A model generated the notes under the pieces. That model made no database searches, was not told the DNA's origin, and saw only the letters and a list, made by a program, of their open reading frames with translations. From Dromaius novaehollandiae (lineage: Eukaryota; Chordata; Aves; Casuariiformes; Dromaiidae): DNA of 64,000 bases. Location: assembly GCF_036370855.1 (NCBI RefSeq), contig NC_088099.1, positions 29,098,501-29,162,500 on the forward strand, read 5' to 3'. Positions 37,480 through 46,925 of this stretch are shown here, in pieces. Positions within the stretch are counted from its first letter, which is position 1. Each line of letters starts with the position of its first letter. Both the position numbers and the translations under genes were made by a program.

Positions 37480-38290
37480 TTGTGAAGGATCTGTCATAAG
37501 CTTTTGGAGGAACCAAATATATTGAGAGGGTCACCCTCACCCGCAGACTTACCAGCTCCTCCAAAGGTTTCTAAAAGATCTGTGAAGCAGCGCTTCCCTC
37601 TGTATCAATTCAGCCTATATGTCTAGTCTGTTTCTCACCACGGTGTCTGACAATTTGCTTGGTATAGCAGACATACAGGACTATGGTTTCCCAGAGCACT
37701 TTTTAAAAATTGGTATCTTATTTACCACCTCCATTTCCTTTTGTGTGACTGACTGAAAGCATAGGTTACACATCACAGTTGGTAGTTCAGCAGTCTTGTA
37801 ATTGAGTCTCCTTTGGAGTTCAGCTGGCCCTGGCGATTTGTTGCTATTCATTTTATCAGCTTGTTCTAAAACCTCCTCTACTGACAGTTCAATCTAAGGC
37901 AGTTTCTCACTCATCTCCAGTAACAAAATGTTCTGGAGTGGGAAGCTTCCCAAGCTCCTCTTTAGTGAACATTAGCACGAAGGATTCATTTGCCTTTTCT
38001 GGTGCGATACTGTCGTCTCTAAGTGCTTCCATCACACCGTGGTCATCTATTGGCCCTGTGCGCTCACTAGCAAGCATCTTTTGCCTGCTGTAGTTGAAAA
38101 AGGCTTTATTATTGTTTTTTATGCCTTTTAGTATATTATTCCTCAAAGTCTGGTTTGGCTTGCTTTATTATGGTTTTGCATCTGATTTGCAGAACCTGTG
38201 CTCTTCCTAATTTCCCTAATCTGGACATAAACTATACTTCTTACGGCTGTGTTTGACAACCTTCTGTACTAAGCTGCTTAACCTGTGCCT
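37480..38290 (-). repeat. CR1/L3-type LINE reverse-transcriptase region, antisense
   Basis: This is the clearest transposon relic in the window. Read on the plus strand it runs through ACTTTTTAAAAATTGGTATC, then CATAGGTTACACATCACAGT then TGGTAGTTC, GGCCCTGGCGATTTGTTGCT, and TTGTTCTAAAACCTCCTCTAC. These are complements of the CR1 segment covering the linker before the reverse transcriptase and its first motifs. Several stops and small indels break the frame. The orientation is opposite to the CR1 pieces on either side, so these are separate insertions or rearranged parts. Confidence 0.82.
37907..38146 (-). pseudogene. fragment of CR1 pol (endonuclease-RT linker)
   Basis: A 79-residue open stretch, minus strand, inside the antisense CR1 relic. 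It begins MRNNILKGIKNNNKAFFNYS and continues through a 'GPIDDHG' and an 'EKANESFVLMFT' segment. CR1 polyproteins have the pattern 'NKKxFFxYI...R..vgPL...G.l..d..EKAevLN.fFasVFT' at this point, and the match is in the correct order. There is no start or complete domain, and stops flank it, so it is a non-functional remnant. Confidence 0.75.
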
Positions 38291-40505
38291 GTTTTATTTT
38301 CTTTTTTTTCTAAAATATTTTCTAACAACTGGTAATAAATGCATTTACTACGACTCCTTGGTAAGGTTGCTTTTAGATAACCTCCACGCCACCTGCAAGC
38401 ATTTCTTCCTCTTGGCTGTTGCTTTTAATTTCCTTTTAACAAGCCACACATCCATATGTCACTGGTCCCTACGTGAACTATGAACACTGATTTCTCTTGA
38501 GCACCCAGATGCTTTACAGACTCTTATCGCTGCAGCTGGTGGGCATGACCAAAATGCTCCACTGGCTCCAAGAGCCCTACGGGCTTGATAATTGACTCAT
38601 CTGCTATATAGACTAAATATGGACATCACCACATTCCTGCTGGACTCCTTCCTTCACTCTCCTCTACATATAGTCTTTGTGGATGGATATGGGGAGAAAG
38701 GAGGAGACTCTCTGTTTCTTGTTTACCTACCCTATTTTATTTCATCTGATAGGGGCTCTGCGGTGGGAAGGGGCCCCCTCCTTTTGCAGAGTTAGAGACC
38801 TTCTCCATCATCTTGGCTCACTCAGCTTGAGCAAGGGAAATGACTGAGGGCATTTTAAAACACAGTACTGAGTTCTCCACAGCTGGTACTCCTCCTTGGG
38901 AGCACACCAAAACTCAGCACATGAATATACTGCAACATAGCACTAAGTACTGAAAAAGACCTATGCCATTATAAAGTATATGATCAAATTGAGTAATTAT
39001 CTCTTCTTGGCCTTTAGTTTTTGACTCCTGTAAATCCCTCTTTTATGATTCCTGCTCACTCAATATTAATCTTCAAAATGCAATGGCTCATCTCTTAATA
39101 GGCACTTGACTGGATTCACCCTTGTGTTCAGAAATGTTCAGTGGCTTCCTGTACATTTCACAATCCAATACAAAATCTGATCACCACTCTTAATGACTTT
39201 GTGATTTATTGACCTGTCCATCTTTCCTAACTTCATCTCTTTGAGCTTTATTTATTCCTTTCGTACAGCGAACGGGAAATAAACAGCACATATCTTTACA
39301 ACCAAATAAATGCATGATGATGATAGAACAACAAAACCATCATTAAGAAAAGTCCCTCCTACAAGGTACTCACATTCACTACTTTTTCTGCAGCTTGCAT
39401 AACCAGGCCTACTAAACACTAAGCAATTATCCCTGCTAGGGATTCTCCCTAATGCCATTATCCCTAATGGCACTAGCAAAGATTTTGCTTCATATGCAGC
39501 CATCATTGATTGTATAATCACACACGCATTCATGCAAAACGTCTCCTGCACGTACTGTACTGTAGGGAAGAGGGTCTTGGTGTAAATTAATGGAATTTGA
39601 AAAGCTCTCAGCATAGAATTTATCAAAATTTGTTCACTCATTATTATAGTTTTCCACAAAACAAAATATTCCTTTTTTCCTGGAAAGAACTGCACTTTCT
39701 AGCTGTGATTCCAAGCTACATTCCAAATATTCCCCTGAGACTCAAAGACCTAAATCAGCTCTGAATCCACCAGCCCCACAAAGTCACTCTATCCATTCAG
39801 GAAACCATGTTTGTTTAAAAAGATCCTTCCTTGGGTGACAGGGTGGAATGGTGTCTATACTCATCCCTGCTCTGACTATTTATGTACATGTCAAGGAGAA
39901 AAGGTATTAAAAAAAGGGTAAATTCTACATATGTCCCCAGTAACCCCCAGCTTTCACAACATAGCAGGCACCAAAAACAAATGGCTGAGACTCGATAAGC
40001 CATGGAGCTACTCACTGAACTGGCCTCACAGTGAACATTAGATGAGGCAACCCCAAAGTCTGAGGAAGAGGGATCTGTGTCCTGAGAATGACCGGAGGAT
40101 CCTGGGGGACAAGCAAGGCCAGGTAAGCTCCAGTGAGCTCCTGCAGGTGAGAGGGCTATCATATCCTCCGTGTGAATATGGCAAGGCCAAGTGGAGGGCT
40201 CTCCTCGAGGCTCACACACCCATATCATGGCCTCAGAGGGCCAAAACTGGAGTGAAAGGGTTACTCCTGTTAAATGCTCTTCTATCAAAATTGCTTGTGT
40301 CAGCCTCTTAATTGCTCAGGGCAGAGTATTGATGTAGGCAGCTTAAAAACAGACAACAAGCCAAGAAAAACAGCAACTATTCCTTTCTTTTAAAAACAAT
40401 CTCTGGCTATTTGACAAATTTTGAAACTGTTGAAACCACTCCTATACTGAACAGAAGTTACTTGGCCTTGATCGTTGGATCAAGCAGAGATGCACTTAAC
40501 CCTTG
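38291..40505. other. non-coding stretch with a possible L2-like relic
   Basis: Apart from the L2-like piece at 39,060-39,250, no feature is recognised. The 147-aa minus ORF 39,252-39,695 and the 157-aa minus ORF 39,815-40,288 have unremarkable composition, no domain and no linked splice sites, so I treat them as chance frames. Confidence 0.5.
39060..39250 (+). repeat. possible L2-like LINE relic
   Basis: The order AAATGTTCAGTGGCTTCCTGT then ACAATCCAATACAAAATCTG then GACTTTGTGATTTATTGACCTG echoes the vertebrate L2 3' phrase 'cagtggcttcctatt... aaatccaaactcc... ttcaaggcc'. The match is short and by eye. Confidence 0.38.
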
Positions 40506-41460
40506 AGATCCTCACTTGCCAAAGTCCTGTGCTAAGTATACCATCCTCACCGCCTTCTCCCCATGCTGCTGTTGTGTATACCACACTTTGCTGGAGACAC
40601 TAAAATCGGCAGGGTAGCAAGGAAAGCGAGGATGGTCACAAAATAGTCCAGGTGGCTTGGAGTGCAGGGACTCAACAAAAAAGGCTTGTAACATCCAGAA
40701 GCAGCAAATACTGATGACACTTAGAAAATAGAGGTCTGTAGCTTGGGAAGTGGGTCTTCCAAGCAATCCGGATTGCCTACTGGTTAAGCAAAAAAGGCCT
40801 ATTGCAGTCTGGGTATATCTTAAAAACACCCCAGTAACCAGGCACATCCATATGCAGCACTGCTGAACTCTAACTAAGAATACGAAGTGTAGTTCTCATA
40901 TTCAAATCACTAGAAGCATTTTGAAAAATCAGAAAGCATACAAAGAAAAGAGCAATTCAACAGCTAAGAAGCTATCCTCTGATGAAAGACTTGGAGTTCA
41001 ATCTTTTTAGCTCATCAGAAAGAAGACTGAGGGATGATTTCACAGACAGCAGATAAGCACCCTAACAGAGGAAAAATCTTGGGTATTAAAGAGCTGTTTT
41101 AACCTCATGAAGGAAGGGATAACAAGTATCAAACACTGGAGGGTGAATTCAGGTCCATTCAAATGGGAGATGTGGCACACTTTTTTAGCATGAGGGTTGA
41201 GCACTGGGGGAAAACTGCCACAGAAAGTTATGGATTTCTTCATTCTCAATTATTCCAATTATTCCAATGACTTATTAAAGCCTTTCTGAACAATATGCTT
41301 CAGGCAAACATGAACATCCTGTGCTTCATACAGAGATAAGTATGTTAAGCAGAGGGGCAAAGGAAGCAAGATATCAGAGTAGCCGGTCCTGGCCTTAGAC
41401 ACAACAGCCAAGACTATTCCCCCCATGCCCTTAGGGGTCCTGGTTGCCACCTCAGAGGAA
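40506..41460 (+). repeat. CR1-type LINE 3' fragment, sense
   Basis: From left to right it has an 'ACACTAAAATCGGCAGGGTA' segment near 40,600, then AAAGAGCAATTCAACAGCTA then AGAAGCTATCC, then AAAGACTTGGAGTTCAATCT then TTTTAGCTCATCAGAAAG, and AACAGAGGAAAAATCTTGGG. Further right come a GAATTCAGG-type segment and a tail containing AAAACTGCCACAGAAAGTTATGG. The order and orientation match the CR1 3' region as I know it (RT end, then 'cttggagctcaatctatttagcttaac'). It is heavily mutated and non-coding. The left boundary is uncertain, with the middle part most secure. Confidence 0.68.
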
Positions 41461-43377
41461 GAAGACAGGTGTTTCCAGAGAGCAAGTCAGATCCTGGTGC
41501 CTGTTTCTCTCCTGTGCAGGGGGTGTCTGATAACTCTGCTCCTGGACTTACGTCAGTGCTTCGCAATCTTTGACAGCCAGTGAGGCTCCAGGATTTTGGC
41601 CTTTCATTACCTTTGAAAGAGAGTGCTGTGAAAAGCATTTGGCTTGTCTATGATAGAGGATGCTCTTCTTTTTGTTCACATTTTGTTTTTTGCACACGTG
41701 ATTCTTCAGCTAGCCTCTTCTTCCAATATATCTGGTCAGCAGCCACTGAATTATTGGCTTATGGGTTTTGCTTCCTGTTTTCTTTTAAATGTCTGTTTTG
41801 TATCTGTACCTTGCTCTGTAAAACTAGCATTACTCTGTGTTGCTTTTACTGATGTTTACTTGATTACCCTTTAAAACTCCACTAACCACAAAACCATGTC
41901 AAAATTAGTGTCCACACACTGCTCACTACTATTGGATGCACTTGATAAACATTAACCAGTGGCACCAGGTTTGCTGCATACATAAACATATTAGCCTATA
42001 AAGTTATTCATATCAAAGAGCATTTCTGCTGTCAGTTGAAATCCTGTCATCTTTACTCTTGAAAGATTTTGCTTGGCTCAAGATGTAGTTGTTTCTGTCA
42101 TTTCCTCACTGGGCACAGCACAAAGGCTTTATTGACTATTCTTGCTTGAGTAAAGGAAGATACCAAGAATGGTTTTGCTTATCTCAGGCTCCAGTGCATG
42201 AAAGACTTGCATTGATACCACTTTCAGCACAGTGGAAGCCAGGCCTGCTGAGAGCCTGGGTTAGTCATATTAATTTTTAATTCTTTATTTTTCCACCTAA
42301 TACATTTACAAAAACAGTTCTTCATATACACATTTTCTATCTTTCTACTTCCACCCTTGGGCAGCCTGTGTCCACAAACCCGGGTTCTGCTCTACTAGGG
42401 CAAACACACCCAAACAAGCCTGCCATCGTGTGAACTGGGAACTGCCACCAGGAACAGAAATTTTCACTTCCATAATGCTAAGCACACTGAGCCCGTTTCT
42501 CATTGTGCTGAGGGGAGCAATCTGGCAAAAGGAGTGCCAGAGCTGTGAGCAAGGCAGTGGCCTTCCCACATGTGAGCTCTGGCCTGAGGTCCCTGTGGAG
42601 GCACCTTTACACTTACTGCAAGCCAGCTTGGATATCCCCGTGCACTGTTTCACAGCAGACCCACATTAGGGACAACCCTAGTTACAGATCTGTGCTGTCT
42701 ATCACCCAGGTGTTGTCCCATACAACTTCCTTATCCATACATAAAATCTCCTGACTCAAGCTCAGTGGCATTTCCAAGCCAGGCTGGCTGGTCTGCCTGG
42801 AATGTCTGCTTCCCATTGAGCTGGTGGGTTAAAACCATCTGCAGTGTGCTAGTGTTCCAGCATCTGCGCAAGGATGGGTACGATTCATCCCCTGCTGAAG
42901 GGAGGAGGGAGGGGGGAAGCTCAGCTTACAACACCAGGAGCAATACGGGGTATATCCTGGCAGTCTAGTCATTTGCTTACTGGGATGCAGCCACAGTGAA
43001 AATATTGTAATTGGAGCTGGAAATCATTGGTCTGAGCTCAGAAGGTGAGGGCAGATATGACAGGTCACAGGAAGGCCAATGTGGCTAGTAGCAGATGCCA
43101 AAGGAAGAAGAAAAGTTGAGGAGCAACATAGAGTAGTACTTCCCCACTAGACACACTCAGCTCCAGATATTGGCAGCTCGGAGGGCACCTAGGGATGAGG
43201 TGCAGCCTTCATATCTAACAGCCTTTGCTGGAATATCTTCCCAGTAATCTTATTTGCAATACATATAACTTCAGCTGCAAAACATCCTGTGGTAAGAGTT
43301 CCTCTGTGTAACTGGATGCTGTGTGAGAAGCATCTTCTTCCCCTGTTTGTTTTGAATTACGTCTATTTGCTTTGAAT
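41461..43377. other. non-coding left flank of the satellite
   Basis: Unique-looking DNA with no recognised gene or repeat. It lacks TTAGGG tracts until the satellite edge at about 43,378, which shows that the satellite is interstitial here rather than at a chromosome end. Short ORFs at 42,345-42,754 overlap on both strands and carry no domain. Confidence 0.55.
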
Positions 43378-43500
43378 TGGTGCAGTCCCGCATTTCCTTT
43401 GGCATGACCTTGGCACCCCCACTTCACAGAGGGCTCTTTGATTTCTCACTCTCCCAATCTGAAACCTAATTTGCCCTTTCAGATCCAGGTCACAACCATG
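43378..43500 (-). repeat. left-edge inverted partial satellite copy
   Basis: GGTGCAGTCCCGCATTTCCT then TTGGCATGACC, followed by CCCACTTCACAGAGGG and ACCTAATTT, aligns closely with the right-edge segment at 46,826-46,915 (GGTGCAGCCCCGCATTTCCT then TGGGCATGCCC). Both are reverse-orientation relatives of the GGGCTGCAAAGGGCATGCC part of the main units. The telomere-like tract is nearly lost on this side. Confidence 0.75.
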
Positions 43501-43539
43501 CTGAGGGTTTGGCTTACCATTTAGAGAGTGATAAAGAGC

Positions 43540-46515
43540 AAAGGTCCCCATCAGACGGGGCTGCAAAGGGCATTGCAAAGGACATGCACCGCTACACCAA
43601 GTGTGCTCCCACGGCAACTTTTGTCTCTGGGACTTCAATGGTGCTGGTACATTGAGGTCCAGGCCATGCCCATACTGAGCCTCAGCCTTTGGGTTCGGGT
43701 TATGGTTAGGGTTAGGGTTCAGAAAGTGATACAGTGCAGAGCCCCGTGTGGAGTAGGGCTGCAAAGGGCATGCCAAAGGACATGCACCACTACACCAAGC
43801 ATGCTCCCACGGCAACTTTTGTCTCTGGGCCTTCAATGGGGTTGGTAGGTTGAGGTACAGGCCACGCCCATGCCGAGCCTTAGCATTAGGGTTAGGGTTC
43901 GGAAAGTGATGAAGCGTAGAGCCCTGTGTGGAGTGGGGCTGCAAAGTGCATTCGAAAGGACGGGCACTGCTACACCAAGTGTACTCCCAAGGAAGCTTTT
44001 GTCTCTAGGCCTTCAATGCGGTCGGTAGGTGGAGGTCCAGGTGACGCCCATGCTGAGCGTTAGGGTTAGGGTTAGAGTGAGGGTTAGGGTTAGGGTTAGG
44101 GTTTGGTAAGTGAAGCGTATGGCTCCGTGCTCAGAAGGGCTGCAAAGCGCATGCCAAAGGACATGCAACGACACACCAAGTGTCCTCCCACAGCAGCTTT
44201 TGTCTCTGGGCTTTCAATGGGGTTGGTAGGTTGAGGTCCACGCCAAGCCCATACAGAGTGTGAGAGTTAGGGTAAGGGTTACGGTTCGGAAAGTGATGAA
44301 GCGTAGAGTGCCATGTGGAGTGGGGCTGCAAAGGACATGCCAAAGGACATGCACTGCTACACCAAGTGTGCTCCCACGGCAACATTTGTCTCTGCACCTT
44401 CAATGGGTTTGGGAGGTTGAAGTCCAGGCCACGACCATATGGAGCGTTTGGGTTAGGGTTAGGGATAGGTTTAAGGTTAGGGTTCGGAAAGCGATACAGC
44501 GTAAGGCCCTGTGTGGCATGGGGCTGCAAAGGGCATGCCAAAGGACATGCACCGCTACACCAAGTGTGCTCCCACAGCAACTTTTTTCTCTGGGCCTTCA
44601 ATGGGATTGGTAGGTGGAGACCCAAGCCATGCCCATGCTGAGTGTTAGGGTTAGGGTTCAGAAAGTGATGAAGCATAGAGCCCTGCATGGAGTAGGGCTG
44701 CAAAGGGCATGCTGAAGGACATGCAACGATACACCAGGTGTGCTCCAACGGCAACTATTGTCTCTGCGCCTTCAGTGGAGTTGGTAGGTGGAGGTCCATG
44801 CCACACCCATACAAAGCATCAAGGTTAGGGTTAGGGTTCGGAAAGTGGTGAAGCGTAGAGTGCCATGTAGAGTGGGGCTGCAAAGGACATGACAAAGGAC
44901 ATGCACCGCTACACCAAGTGTCCTCCCACGGCAACTTTTCTCTCTTGGCCTTCAATGGCGTTGGTAGGTGGAGGTCCAGGCCACACCCATACGAAGCATC
45001 AGGGTTAGGGTTAGGGTTCGGAAAGTGGTGAAGTGTAAAGCCCCACGTGGAGTGGGGCTGCAAAGGGCATGCCAAAGGACATGCACCGCTACACCAAGTG
45101 TGCTCCCACAGCAGCTTTTGTCTCTGGGCCTTCAATGGGGTTGGTAGGTTGAGGTCTGGACCACCCCATGCTGAGCGTTAGGGTTACGGTTAGGTTTAGG
45201 GTCAGGGTTCGGAAAGTGATACAGCGTAGGGCCCCACGTGGAGTGGGGCTGAAAAGGACATGCTAACGGATATGCACCACTACACCAAGTGTGCTCCCAT
45301 GGCAACTTTTGTTTCTGCACCTTCAATGGGTTTGGGAGGTGGAGGCCCAGGCCACGTCCATGCTGAGCATTAGGGTTAGCGTTAGGGTTAGGGTTAGGGT
45401 TAGGGTTGGGGTTCGGAAAGTGATAGGGCATGCCAAAGGACATGCATTGTTACACCAGGTGTCCTCCCAAGGCAACTTTTGTCTCTGGGACTTCAATGGG
45501 GTCGGTAGGTGGAGGTCCAGGCCACGCCCATGCTGAGAGTTATGGTTAGGGATAGGGTTAGGGTTAGGGTTCGGAAAGTGATAGAGCGTAGTGCCCTGCG
45601 CGGCATGGGGCTGCAAAGGCCATGCCAAAGGACATGCAACCACACACCAAGTGTCCTCCCAAGGCAACTTTTCTCTATGGGCCTTCAATGGGGTCAGTAG
45701 GTTGAGGTCCAGGCCACGTCCATGCTGAGCGTCAGGGTTAGGGTTAGGGTTACGGTTAGGGTTAGGGTTCGGAAAGTGATACAGCGTAGGTCCTCGTGTG
45801 GAGGCGGGCTGCAAAGGGCAGGCCAAAGGACATGCACCGCTGCACCAAGCGTGCTCCCACAGCAACGTTTGTTTCTCCGCTTTCAATGGGGTTGGTAGGT
45901 GGAGGTCCAGGCCACACCCATGCTCAGTGTCAGGGTTAGGCTTCGGAAAGTGATACAGCGTAGAGTCCCGTATTCACTGGGGCTGCAAAGGGCATGCCAA
46001 AGGACACGCACCGCTGCACCAAGTGTGCTCCCATGGCAGCTTTTGTCTCTGGGCCTTCAATGCAGTCGGTAGGTGGAGGTCCACACCACAGCCATGTTGA
46101 GCGTCAGGGTTAGGGTTAGAGTTAGGGTTAGGGCTCGGAAAGTGATAAAGCGTAGAGCTCCGCGTGGAGTGGGGCTGCAAAGGGCATGCCAAAGGACATG
46201 CAACGACACACCAAGTGTCCTCCCATGGTAACTTTTCTCTCTTGGCCTTCAGTGGCGTTGGTAGGTGGAGGTCCAGGCCATGCCCATACGGAGCATTAGG
46301 GTTAGAGTTAGGGTTAGGGTTAAGTTTCAGAAAGTCATGAAGCGTAGGGCCCCACGTGGAGTGGGGCTGCAAAGGGCATGCCAAAGGACATGCACTGCTA
46401 CACCAAGTGTGCTCCCACGGCAACTTTTGTCTCTGGGCTTTCAATGGGGTTGGTAGGTTGAGGTCCAGGTGATTCCAATGCTGAGTGTAAATTTTAGGGT
46501 TATGTTTGGGAGAGT
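43540..46515 (+). repeat. main direct array, 16 units of 174-201 bp
   Basis: The first base of CTGCAAA (or its variant) lies at 43,561, 43,759, 43,939, 44,140, 44,326, 44,524, 44,698, 44,878, 45,058, 45,249, 45,611, 45,809, 45,983, 46,175 and 46,367. One more copy near 45,425 lacks this anchor because of a deletion. Each unit carries two to seven TTAGGG-like hexamers, often with variants such as TTACGG, TTAGAG or TTATGG. The longest tracts are at about 44,057-44,100 and 45,366-45,415. No unit contains an obvious internal promoter. Confidence 0.92.
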
Positions 46516-46539
46516 GATAAAGCAGACAGTCCTAACTCT

Positions 46540-46925
46540 GACCATAAGCCTAAGACTCAGCATGGCTGTGGCCTGGACCTCCACCTACCAACCCCACTGA
46601 AGGCCCAGAGACAAAAGCTGCCATGGGAGCACACTTGGTGTAGCTGTGCATGTCCTTTGTCATGCCCTTTGCGGCCCCACTCCACATCATGCTCAACGCT
46701 TTCTTTCTCCCCTAAGCCTACTCCTAACCCTAACCCTAATCCTAATCCCAGGTCGGGTCCCACCCTGAGACCACCAACCCCGTTCCTCGCCCAAGTGGAG
46801 AAGTGGCCCTGGAAACACTCTTGGTGCAGCCCCGCATTTCCTTGGGCATGCCCTTAGCAGTCCCACTCCATGTGGGCCTCAACGCTTTCTCTCTTTCCCA
46901 TCCCTAACCCTAATATCAGTCATAG
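46540..46925 (-). repeat. right-edge inverted satellite copies
   Basis: From about 46,555 the unit appears in reverse complement: GCCTGGACCTCCACCTACCA, then AGACAAAAGCTGCCATGGGA, then GCACACTTGGTGTAGC, then GCATGTCCTTTGTCATGCCC, then CTCCTAACCCTAACCCTAAT. A second, more divergent inverted copy occupies 46,760-46,925 and ends with CCCTAACCCTAATA. The switch from TTAGGG-reading to CCCTAA-reading orientation lies between about 46,505 and 46,550. Confidence 0.9.

Larger units (their letters stand above)
43378..46925. repeat. composite satellite array with embedded telomere-like tracts
   Basis: About 3.5 kb of tandem copies. A typical unit contains GGGCTGCAAAGGGCATGCC, AAAGGACATGCACCGCTACA, CCAAGTGTGCTCCCACGGCA, ACTTTTGTCTCTGGGCCTTC, AATGGGGTTGGTAGGTGGAG, GTCCAGGCCACGCCCATGCT then GAGCGT. 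A (TTAGGG)n-like tract follows, then TTCGGAAAGTGATACAGCGT then a GAGCCCCGTGTGGAGT link to the next copy. Copies differ by substitutions and by hexamer number, indicating an old array with ongoing length change. Both ends carry partial copies in reverse orientation. Flanks of more than 17 kb on each side are not satellite. No transposase or coding gene is associated. Confidence 0.93.

Noticed and set aside
39252-39695. 147-aa minus ORF
   Set aside because: Hydrophobic-patchy random composition, with no domain and no linked exon.
43363-46456. Series of 100-207 aa ORFs in the satellite
   Set aside because: They follow from a repeat period divisible by three. Frames are open on both strands, and peptides consist of the translated repeat including PNPN from the telomere-like tract.
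43378-46925. True chromosome end (telomere)
   Set aside because: Hexamer tracts are short, interrupted and embedded in a complex unit, and at least 17 kb of non-satellite DNA lies on each side.
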